Shown here: positions 25,501 through 37,500 of the stretch, piece after piece
Layout of the letters: every line of letters begins with the position of its first letter
Position numbering within the stretch: position 1 is the first letter of the stretch
Assembly: GCA_958510825.1 (NCBI GenBank)
Contig: OY294052.1
Span: forward strand, 10,809,816 to 10,873,815
Direction: 5' to 3'
DNA: 64,000 nucleotides
From: Brachypterus glaber
Taxonomy: Eukaryota > Arthropoda > Insecta > Coleoptera > Kateretidae
The notes under the pieces: model-generated
Database searches by the model: none
What the model saw: only the letters and a program-made list of their open reading frames with translations
What the model was told of the DNA's origin: nothing
Program-made: the position numbers and the translations under genes

Positions 25501-28500
25501 AGGCATTACTTTGCTTCTAAAAATAATCGCCTTCGCATACGAATGGAACTACAATGGCCGCGCGGAAACGGTCAGGTCGGCCTTGGACGTTTTGGCCATC
25601 GCCTGTATCATGCCCAAAGTGCAGTTACTGTTTTGCGATCGAGTCGATTTACCGGAAGAGAGCGTTACTGTCGGTAAGAAAAATTATATCAAAATTAGTC
25701 ATCAAATAACTAATTTTTCGTTATCTTTTCTTATTTTTCACTAAATTTCCTAATTTTTCGAATTTTCCACGATTTTGGAAAAGAATAAATTTATAGCTAT
25801 ATTCCTTTACAACGTGACTTCATTGGAATGAAGTTGACTGTTAGTTAAAACATAAAATCAGCCTGTAATAAGTATACACGGTGTATTTGAAATAGGGTCC
25901 GAAATTTTAAATAAAATATGACAAAAAGTTTCTATAAACATATGTCTAAAAATGTGTCGTAAGGGAGCTAAGCCCCTTTGAAAGTGGCTAAAAAAATCGG
26001 TTTTTATTTAATAACTCAGGAACCCTTTGAGTTATAGCAACGAGGTTTTTTTGCACGTGAACTAATCTTATTAAGGCCCATCTTCGTATGTTATGTTCAT
26101 CTACTTGTTTTAACCAGGGGTGAGCAAAACTGGAGGGCCTTATCAGTTTTTTGTCCCAAACATTTTTCTTTGTAACTTTTTTGTAATTTTATATTTGGAA
26201 TATGATTCATAAGGTCAAAATACATAAAAAAGGTACTCTTGTTATAATACTGTAGGATTAACCGTTTTCGAGAAAAATTCATTTGAAGTTGAAATTTCAC
26301 GTGTCGAGGACGAAAAATTAAATACTAAAATTTTGAAAAACAAAATTTTAAGGATACGGGGCTATTCTATATTAAAAACCAAGAAAAAAGTTTCTCTACA
26401 TGTAGGTCGAAAAATCGTTTTTAAAACTACTATGGTCCTTTAAAAATGGTGCATTTTTAGGAGGCCATAACTCCCTTAGGATTGATTTTTGGAAGTACCT
26501 GTATATAAGGTTTTTTTCTTAGTTTTTAAAGTACATTCACCATGCATCATTGAAATTGTGGTTTTTAATATTTTAGTACCGTGAAATTTCACTTGAAAAT
26601 AATTTTTTCTTGAAAACGGTTAATCCTACAGTATTATAACAAGAGTATCTTTTTTATGTATTTTGACCTGAGGAATTATATTCCAAAAATAAAATTAAAA
26701 AATAATTACACAGAAAAAAGTTTAAAACAATTTCGCACACCCCTGGTTAAAATAAGTACATCAAACTAACATACGAAGATGGGCCTTATTAAGGTTAGTT
26801 CACATGCAAAACCTCGTTGCTATATCTCAAAGGGTTACTGAGTTATTAAATAAAAACCGAATTTTTTAGCCACCTTCAAAGGGGCTTAGCTTCTTAACGA
26901 CGCATTTTTAGACATAGGAACTTTTTGTCATATTTTCTGATGTAGAATCGCCCCTTAAACTTTTGGACCCTATTTCAAATACACCCTGCATTGTAAGCAA
27001 TGTTTTTGGTAACGATGGAATATTGGATATCTCCAAACTTTGTCATTCTAAACCAAATTTCCAAAAATCTTTTGTTCCTTTTAAGGTGTTAACATAATAC
27101 TGGGCGCTGCGGAAGGTGAAATAGTGGCTGACGCTGACGTACAAAAGGCAGCTCTTAGAGTAATTGGAAATTGTGTTTGTGGGCCAATAAATAGGGTAAG
27201 TAAAATACAACTACAATACTTGCTTACATATTTTAGTGTTTCTTGTGCTTTTTTGTTAATTATTTATTTTTATTCTTGGGTATTGGGCACATTAAGACGA
27301 TAAGTTTCTTTAGTATATTATATTTTTAAGATTCTAACGTTTCGCTCATGCTTGAGCATCTTCAGAGTTGTATATGGGACATCACAAGGAACGTATTTTG
27401 TGCGCAGAATACGTTTATGTTTCTACATAAACGTATTCTGTGCACAAAATACTGGGTGTGCAATGGTCCTCCGTTTCTTGTGATGTCCCATATACAACTC
27501 TGAAGAAGCTCAAGCATGAGCGAAACGTTAGAATCTTAAAAATATAATATACTAAAGAAACTTATCGTCTTAATGTGCCCAATACCCAAGAATAAAAATA
27601 AATAATACTTGCTTACAGTAGTTTATCTGTATTGCTCATACAGAAATTTATAACCAAATATTATGTTACAGGTTGGGGTTCCTGTAAGTAGGTTTTCTCT
27701 GAACTCGACCAATTCACCAAATAAGAAAGTAAAACTAAAAAGCTCCGAGGAATTACTACAAAAAATTTGGGATTGTGTGCGGTCTAATAGTGGTATAATG
27801 GTAAGTCTATATCCTTTTACTAAAATAGCTGTACTAAATGTTTTTTGCCAAGCTCAGTTGAGTTTGGCAAAAACATTTTTTCCAAATATATATTTTTTAG
27901 ATAGTGACTGCTACCCCGTGCGCACGGAACCATAGTTAACTGGGTCGCGCTCCGTGCGCACGGAACGGTAGGTATGTGGCTCGCGCTCCGTGCATGGCTT
28001 ATTACTTTCATATTGGTTAGTTCATGTTTTTTGTAGAGTAATATTCATTACTCTACAAAAAAAGGGATTCCTTTTCATTATTTAAAGCGGTAAAAAAGTA
28101 TTCTAGAACTTTAAAGTATGCATGTTCAAAAAGCGGAAAGGGTTTCAAAAGTCGAAAAGCGATTCAAAAATCTTCGTAAGTACCTACTCCTACCTTATTA
28201 TACTACTCGCGGCGCCTTCGCTTGAATAGTATTATACGTTACGAAATTATTAAAAACTCTCTAGCTCATCGCATTAGGAGCGCCTAAATCGTGAGATCTG
28301 CACAAAGTTTGTTTTGGTTTTTTTGTTGTTCGGTGTTTTTTTTTTTAATGGGGGGTGTTGGTTAAGTTAAAAAGTTGGTTTTGCGCCTGATTTGTGTTTT
28401 TTTTTTGTAAAAAATTAAAAATAATATATTGAAAAACTGTCAGCCCCCTACGACGCATGCGCAGTTCAGCACACACTTTGTGCAGATCTCACGATTTAGG

Positions 28501-31500
28501 CGTTCCTATCGTATTTACGTCGCAACTCCATGGTACAGGAGCCCCATATCTATTGTTCCGTGCGCACGGATCGCGAGCTACATGCCTATTGTTCCGTGCG
28601 CACGGAGCGCGAGTCATTTAACTATGGTTCCGTGCGCACGGGGTAGCAATCACGGCGTATTTTTATCCTTGTACACTTGGAATCAAAAAAAAGTACTACA
28701 GCAATGAATCTTGAGGTATACCTAATTTTAAGTGCTTTATTTTCAACAACATTTTTAGGGTTATGTACAATGTCAGTGGATTTAAAAACGGTGTAAAATA
28801 ATATTAATTTCTCGAAAAAATATATTCCTATTTGTAAAAATTACAGAAATATACGAAATTAAAGAAATTATAACAGAAATAAAAACAAAATACATTAATA
28901 AAATAACTAAAAACAATGAGATACCTTATTTAATAGGAGTTGACATTTTTGAAGGGCCCAAACCTCCATTTCTATGTATTTTGGTTCTGGCGTGTAGGAT
29001 TATTTAAATTCTCAGTCATTTTCCTTACCCCTTACCCCCAAATTTATTGTTAAAATTAATTTTTGTTGCTGGCTTTTTGGAAAAATTATGTTTCAAACAA
29101 GATGACTATTATACTTAATTTTATATATCTCTGACTTAGTTAAGTTCTCAATTGACTTTAATAGTTAGATTTAAATGGTACAATTTTTGGTTGTAGTACT
29201 TTTTTAAGATCGCAGTATTATAAAAAATTTTAATATTTTTTTTAGGTACTTTTGCAGCTAATGAATGTCAAAACTCCAATCACAGATGCTGATTGCATAA
29301 GAACGTTGGCCTGTAAAGCTCTAGCTGGGCTGGCTAGATCAGAGACTGTCAGACAGATTGTCTCAAAACTTCCTCTTTTTACCGGCGGACAACTACAAAG
29401 TAAGAAATAATTATTTGTATGCGAAGGCCCAAGTATGTCTTGCTTAAAAAAGCCCCACTTTCGGGCGCCAAAAGTGGCCATACTGAAGTTGATTTTTTTT
29501 GTATATAATAAAGTATTGATATTGAGAGTATTGTTGTTTTTGTTAATTTTAGGTTTGATGAGGGACCCAATATTACAAGAAAAAAGGCAAGAGCACGTGA
29601 CCTTTCAAAAATACGCGCTCGAATTATTGGAACGTTTGTCTGGAAAAGCCAAACGAGCGGGAGACGATTTGGAAGTATCTCTTGCCAATATACACAGAGT
29701 AAGCAAAAAAAAAAATAAAAATTCACGTATAATTTTTACTATTGATTGATTTTCAGGCAAATGTAGTAGCCCAAACTAAAATTCAGTTCAACGGCAGTCA
29801 ACTGTTACAACTGATCCATCAGCATCTCGTTAGCAAAGGATATACGGATACGGCAACTTCTCTGATAAAAGAAGCAAATCTGAACAACTCGATCATTTCT
29901 GTCAGCTCTTCTCAACATCCTACGAAATTTAGATACTCTTCTACGCTGTCAAGGGTAATTATTTACTAATTTTTTATGATTGGACAAAAAATACGGTATA
30001 TAACACTTTGGGGAAGTGTATTTACTTGTTATGAGATAAGAGTTTCTTGACAACAAAGACAGTCAAAATTAGTTCTACAGTGCTATCTCTTTCTATCAGT
30101 TTAGTCAAGTAAGGAAGAAAAAGTAATCAGGATAGCCAACATAACCAATAAAAACTATATGTACCTTATTTATTTTGAACTCTAATTTAATTTTATATTA
30201 TTATTTATTATTATACAGTTAAACATGTTAGGAAATAATATTTATTAGTACTAAAATTGTTGCACTCAGATTACAGGTAAACTGTCATTTATTGTTCCTT
30301 TTGGTTTTAACTATTAATGCCATCTGTTCACAAAGACTAGAACTTTATGGTTCTTTTTATTTTACTAGTAGTGCCATCTATTCACAAAGACGGAACTTTT
30401 AGCGTTGATTTTTACCTAGAACATTTAAATGACGTTTTCAACAAATGGCAGCGCGGAGGAAAATGTCCCATTGCAACTTCTTTAACACTCCAGCCATAAA
30501 ATGATGAATTTGTATTTACCTGTGCAAAATTTAAATTAATTATATACCAAACTAAATCATATTTTTCTTTCTTATAATTTTTTTTTCATTTTCAGAATCG
30601 AATGTCTTTTTCTTCTTCTTGTCATAGAACCTTTAGTTCTTCAAGTATTACGGATTCACCAGTTACTACTACCGTAAATGGTACTGCCAGTAATGTGCCT
30701 GCCATCAAAATAATCAAGTAAGTATAGTCGTTATCTTTTTAAATAAATTTATCTTAAAATAATTTATTATGTAATCTGCTAGTCTATAAATAATCGGTTG
30801 TTAAAAAATCACTGTTTAAAAAATGAATATCTAGCCATTATAAAGGATAGAAAACTATCTTGGACTGGACAATAGCTTTAATTACAAGTTGTTTAAAAAT
30901 TATACAGTTTGAAAAACAGTGTCTAGGTATTGTAATAGATAACAAACGTTCATGAGCTTAATTACTATTTGAACCTATTGTCAAATAATAATAATCAAGA
31001 TTTTAAATCGACTGCGTAGTATTAAATACATGCTTTTTAGAAAATCCCAGTTACCAGTACCTACAACCCCAACAATGTCCCGCCTCCAAAAACAGACCAC
31101 CTCCAGCGAATCCCCTCACCAAAGGATCGCCCCCGCGAATTCAGAAGATGGTAACGTCTCACAAGAACAGCCCCGCGTGAGCTTGGACTCCATCATCACC
31201 GAGTACCTGACCAATCAGCATGCACTTTGCAAAAACCCGATGACAACGTGTCCGCAGTTTAACCTCTTTGTGTAAGTACTTGAGCCCACATTTTAGTCAT
31301 TTAATTGCAGTTGCGTTTTTTTTTTTATCAAACTCACCATTTTATTTAAATTTTACAAGGAATAAGTTCAAGGGTGTTTTCGGGTGATTCTATATTAAGC
31401 AATATTAAAAAAAGTTCTTATAAATAGTCAGGAAATGAGCCCTAAAGGAACTATGACCCTCTTAACGGTACATATAAAGGTAGTTCTTATTTAATATTTT

Positions 31501-34500
31501 GGCAACCTTATAAACAACAGTAATAAATTTTTGCATATGTCTTAACATTGATAAAGGCTAGCGTATTCTGTAACTTTTATTTGTTAATTTAAACCAGGGA
31601 TGTCACTTTTTTGGCCCAAACTTTTTTATCTGTATAGATAGATAGATAGATAGATAGAGGTTTATTTATCTTTGCCAATAAATACATTGGATAGACACGT
31701 CACAATATAAATAGTAATAAACAAGTAGATATATGTACAACAAAGTTATTAAAAAAATAATAATTTTAACGAAATTAAAATATTAAATACGTGTAAGTAG
31801 ATACTAACATTATTACAACCATTTGAAATTTAATTAAAATAAAAACAATAAAACATTAAAAATTTAAAACCGATAAAATAAAAGAATTATCGTGCTATGC
31901 CATTACTAGCAGTAAATTCATCTAATGAATAAAAATGCCGTAAGACTGATTTTTAATATCTGTAGGCAATAAGTTAAAGGTGGCAGCCCGCATATTTTGG
32001 CGACTTTTTATACAGCATGTAATTGAAGGTGTTTTGGCGAAAGTGGTCCCTGTTACGGGTGAAATAAGTATGCGTCTCAGATTGCCTTGCAAACTGATTT
32101 TTATTTTTGAAAATGAAAATTAATATTTTGTATAGGTATATACTTGTAAAAGTCATTATATTTTTAGATTTAAAGATATCCCGGCACGATTCCCTGTAGT
32201 GAAGATTAAACATTAATCTGATACTTATTGCAGAGTAAACAAGTGCATAATATATCTTATGAAATTATGACATTTAATAATAATAATATAATAAATTGTC
32301 TTTATTACGGCAGATTAATTACAATAAAGTATTACAACAATTTAAGCCGAAGTTCAGGAGGATTCAAATGGTTCTAGTGTACATAAATAAATAAGCACAG
32401 CCAAGCGCACAATATGCGCGCAAGTTTGTGATACAGATATGCACATAGAACCAATTGCATCCTCTGCTGTACCACTTAACTCTTCTCAATAAAATATGAT
32501 TCTTTATTTAAAAATACACCAAAAAGGCACTCTTTATGTAATACTGTAGGTCAAACCGTTCTCGAGAAAATTGCTGTTAAAGAGAAAATTTCACGTCCTG
32601 AGCATCAAAAATAGGAACTAAAAAATGTACTAATAACAATTTCAATACTGCAGAGTGATTCTACAATAAAAACTGTAAAAAATAGCTCGTATATGTAACT
32701 CTGGGTTCGAGAATTAGTTTCAAGAGTTCTACAGCCTTTTAAAAAATAACACTTCTTAAGGGATTTGTGGATATTTGTGTACGGGAACTTTTTTTCATAG
32801 TTTTTAATGTAAAATCGTAAACTGCAGTTTACTCTAGAACGGCTGGACCTACGGTACCTATTACACATAAAGAGTACGTTTTAAATATATTTTTAACTAA
32901 AAAATCATATTTTATTAAGAAAACGTCAAAAAATCTACAGATAAAATAGTTTGGGGCAAAAAAGTTACATCGCACCCCCCCCACTTTTTATGTAGCTGGT
33001 TAGGGAACGTTTAAGTATTACGTAACGCAAATTGTACCAAAATTCATACACTTCATACCCCGGTTCCCGCGTTATTAAAGGCTGTAGAGATTTTATATTT
33101 TGGCTACCGCTCCTAACACACCCTCTATTTGAGGGGGGGGGGGGGGTAGCCAAAACATGAAATCTCTACAGCCTTTAATAACGCGAGAAACGGGGTATAA
33201 AGTGTGTATGAATTTTGGTACAATTTGCGTTACGTAACACTTGAACGTTCCCTTAAAATTACCGAATAAAAATCACATCCAATGACAGCCCTTTTAATGT
33301 TAAGGCATGTGCAAAAATTCGTTTGGACTTTTTAATGTTAAGGCATGTGCAAAAATTCGTTACCTTGGTCATATGGTTCCAAAGATATTAAATAAATGCT
33401 ACTTTTTAGATTTAGTTACCCTTAGTTCCTAAGGTTAGGAGGGTCGTAGTTCCCTTAGAGCTTATTTCCAGACCAACCTTTACAGAAATCTTTTTCATAT
33501 TTTTTAATGTAAAATCAACCCTTAAAATTCTCGAACTTATATCTGAATAACCGTGTATTTTTTTTTTCTAGGCCACACAAATGCCCCGACCCAAAACCTC
33601 GCATCACAACCGCCAACAATTTCGTGATACGGTGCGGCCGTCGTGCGATAGGTTTCCAAAACCGCACGATGGACAGGCGGTTCATCCACACTCGGTTCTG
33701 TCCGATTCAATCCATACGAACGTCGACGGGTGAGGGCATCTTCACCTGCGCCAAATTCATGCCCGGCGATAAAAATATCGTCGTAGGCGATTATAACGGA
33801 GAGATTCACTTGTTTAACGTGCTAACGGGCAACGAGGAACATTACTTCACTGCGCATGACAGTTACATCGTGCACATAGAACCGAATAGGACTGGGGAGT
33901 TTATTTTGACCTCCTCGACCTGGGGGAGGCCGGTTTCGGCGCTTTGGGGGATGAAGGATTATGATATGAAGTAGGTTGCACTTTTTTTCGTGTTTGGGAA
34001 TTTTAATAATTTATTTTATATTTTAGAATTGAGTTCAATGAAGATGAGTATATTGAGTATAGTAAAGGTACACAAGATAGGATTATAGGTACCAAAGGAG
34101 AAGTGGCAACAGTAAGTAAACATGGTGGCACCATCCAGCGGTAACTAACTAATTAGCTATCAGATTTACTGGTAAAAGTATTAACTTTAAATTAGTAAAA
34201 ACCAATATGAAAGTTTAATTTAGAAGCAAAACGCATGGCATTATTAGGGAACGTTCAAGTATTACGTAACGCAAAGTTTGGCCATTTTTGACCCCCACCC
34301 CCCCCCCCCCCTATGTAACGCGGCGTAACATCACTCACCTTAATTGTTTTTTAGTGGTAAATCTGTCTGATGACTTCAGTGACCGCTTTAGGGCTAGATG
34401 GTTCCACCGTTCTCGACCATTTTTTTTTGGTCTTTAGAGAGAATAGAATAAAGAACTTTAGGTTTTTCTTTGTTTATTTAATGAGCTTTTTTTTTAGATT

Positions 34501-37500
34501 TATGATGTTAACACTGGAGTCTCGACTCTACAACTAGTCCCAATAGTTAGTAACCAATACACAAAAAACAAAGCGACTTTCAGTCCGAACGACGAGCTGG
34601 TTTTATCCGATGGTGTACTATTCGATGTGAATTCAGGGAAACAAATACACAAACTAGATAAACTTAACCAAACGCAGAGCGGAGTTTTTCATCCCAACGG
34701 CCTAGAGGTAATACTTTTTATTGACATATGACTGCAGTTTATTGAAGAAATATATTCCATTTAGCAGTCAATTTTTGATTTTTTTGTAATAAATATAGTT
34801 CCCTCTAATAATTCACGTTTTTGTTCTACTGTGTATGTAAAAGAGATCTTCCCATATGATATAAAATGACAACTGATATATTTAGTTGGTGCCGTACCAC
34901 AAAATACTTTTCACTAAATCTACGAAGGTGCGCGCTCGACGCGTTGTTACCATATTGTTACAAAATTATAAATGGCGAAGCAATAAACGAAGAAACAAGT
35001 TTCGCGAAGGCTCCGGAATAGCACTTTAAAAGAAGGTTCTGAAACAGCCCATCGGCGAGAATGCTCTAGAAGGTTCCATGCTGTGCATATAAATAAGCAG
35101 GCGCCGCACGCCGATTCAGTCAGTCAGTAGAGTTCATTTGGTCAGGAGAGTTCATTCAGTCAGTAGAGCATACGGTCAGTAGTTAATTCAGTGAGAAGTG
35201 ATTCTAGAACAGCCCAGCGGCGCGAATGCTCTAGAAGGTTCCATGCTGTGCATATAAAAATGCAGGCGCTGCACGCTGAGTCAGCCTGTCTGTAGTTCAT
35301 ACCTCTCATACACATTATAATGGGAAGATCTCATTCATGTACACGAACTGTATAACCTTTACTCTCTTTTTTTTTCAGATTGTGTCAAACACAGAAGTTT
35401 GGGATATCAGAACTTTTCACCTGTTGAAAACCATTCCTAGTCTTAACCAATGCAGTGTGATATTTTCGCCTGTAAACAGCGCCATCTATGCTATTTCCAT
35501 GGAACAGGAGATGGACGATGGCGATTCCAAGTTTGATTCCAGCTTTAAAACGGTTGACGCTATCGATTACTCAAGTATAGGTACGTTTTTAAGTCACAAG
35601 GATTTACCGCCCAGCATTTTTTTTAAATATTTAAACAAGCTAAAACGTGTCTAGACGGCTGGCAAAATAAGAAAGTCTCTGTTCCGTTCGAGAAAATCGT
35701 AAAAGTTTAACAATATTGATAATCAGCAATTTTCTTGTTTTTCACGCATTAGTGACTTTTCCTATATTTTTGGATGTTTCCTTTTGTTTTTGTTTTTAAT
35801 TGAAACAAGTGAATGTCACATGTGTAAAATCTAAAATGCAAAAAAAAATGATTCATCCAATACATACAGATAATAGGACAATTACCAGCTTTATTTTAAA
35901 TAGATAAACTCAATAATAACCCCCCGTGTGGCTTTTACTTTATTGAGTGGATAATTATTTATTTTACCCACTCAACTGTCACTTTTCAAAAGGTTTGCCT
36001 TCAAGCTTTTTATTTAATAAATTTTCTAAAAAATATGTTTTTTCCAGCCACAATTGACGTAAAAAAGAACATATACGACTTAGCGGTAAACAGGTTCGAT
36101 ACCCAGATAGCAACGGTGGAAAACCAGGGTACCTACCAGTCGGTGCAGGAGTCAGTGATTCGTCTGTACGACGTCGGCCGCAGAAGGGACGACGAGGACG
36201 AACAGGACGAGGAGGAAGAAGAGGACGATATGGACAATAGTGACGATGATGGGTCGGATAACGATAATGATAATGACAATGACAATGACGGTGAGTTATG
36301 TTTAAGGCTTATTATGATAAGCATATTTTTTTTGCTTTTTTTAATTTTTCTAAAAAGAAAAATAAAATTAGATTACTGAAGTAGGAGGAATATCGCAAAA
36401 TTTCATAAAAAAGTAAGCATCGTTGTTAAAGTTGGGTAGGGTTCTTCACAGCTCAGTCCATTACCGCGAAACCGTTACCACGCCACCGTTACCGCGCATG
36501 GACTTTACCGCGCATGGACTTTACGGCGCATAGACTTTACGGCGCATAGACTTTACGGCGAAAGCCATTACCGCGAAGAAAATAACAGCGAAGGGGTCAA
36601 TACCGCGAAAACCATTACCGCTCATAATTATTTTATTTTTTTAACCATGAACTGCGCGGTAATGGTCTTCGCGGTAAAGGACATGCGCGGTAATGGCTTG
36701 TCGCGGTAATGTCGATCGCGGTAATGGACTTAAAATTGGGTCATTCTGCAGATCTGGAAAATAAAGAAACAGGCCTACTGCGCCTTCCTCGTAATCAAGA
36801 TGAAGCATCTTATCAAAACTATTTCAAGAACATATGAGATAAATGACAAAAAAATAATTTTTGAAATTGCTACAGCCGTTACTCAGATAATATATGATAT
36901 TGGCTTGTGTATTGAAAGTTGGATCACCCTGTACCTACTAAGTACACGCATCGCCAAAATTCTTTACCCTCCATTTAACTCTGTATATTGTCCAAATAAA
37001 TTAATCAATAAATAAATAAATAAATTTACTTTAAAACGTAAACAAAAATTATTCTTACAAATATGTGGTTTCCGTTCTACATTTTATTGAAAGGCTTTAT
37101 CACATATAAGGTTATTTTCTTGAAATGAGTAAATGGCCAGGAATTTAAAAAATTGTAATAATTAATTTTTACCGAAAAAAAAGCTAAAAAAAAGTCGTGA
37201 AAAAGAAGTTGTCAATAACCACTATGTCCTCCTCTGTTCTCAAGCAAAGCATTAACACATCTGTGCATGTCAATAAAATGGCTTCCTGCGATATGTTGCT
37301 CCATTCTTCTTGAGCAGCAACAATTAGCTCCTGAAGGGTAAACGGGGGATCATCTCTCTTCAAAATGACCCTTTTAGCATATCCCATACGTTCTCACAAG
37401 GATTCATGTCAGGTGAGTTTGCTGGCCAATTCATTCTTTGAACATTCCCTTGCTGTAGAAAATTGTAAATAACCCTTCTTGTTTGGTGGGGAGTTGCGTT

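Larger units (their letters stand above)
31370..33558. repeat. Foldback element broken by nested insertions, DCAF1 intron 16
   Basis: The outer arms carry the family blocks (CCTAAAGGAACTATGACCC on the left, GGTCGTAGTTCCCTTAGAG on the right). Inside are a (GATA)n tract with a retroelement-like tail (31,636 onward), a second foldback fragment (32,480-32,990) and a full MITE (32,998-33,255). The intron is thus a layered insertion record. It ends 14 bp before exon 17. Confidence 0.7.
34826..35354 (+). mobile_element. TIR-bounded element carrying two tandem heat-shock-type promoters
   Basis: The ends are imperfect inverted repeats (GTAAAAGAGATCTTCCCAT on the left, ATGGGAAGATCTCATTCATG on the right); a solitary related end occurs at 59,576-59,605. 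The inside is GC-richer than its surroundings and contains a 165-bp direct duplication. Each unit has a heat-shock-element-like cluster (TCTAGAAGGTTCC and others) upstream of a TATA box. It occupies DCAF1 intron 19, same strand as the gene, and ends 24 bp before exon 20. No open frame follows. Alternative: a relic of an hsp gene 5' end captured by a transposon. Confidence 0.7.

Noticed and set aside
27916..28640. CRISPR-like array of CCGTGCGCACGG
   Set aside because: The units are in two facing orientations within a foldback element and the spacers are related to each other; the host is a eukaryote.
36291..36379. Read-through end of DCAF1 after exon 21
   Set aside because: A clean GTGAGT donor is present and the read-through codes an implausible hydrophobic, Lys-rich tail; an in-phase downstream exon exists.
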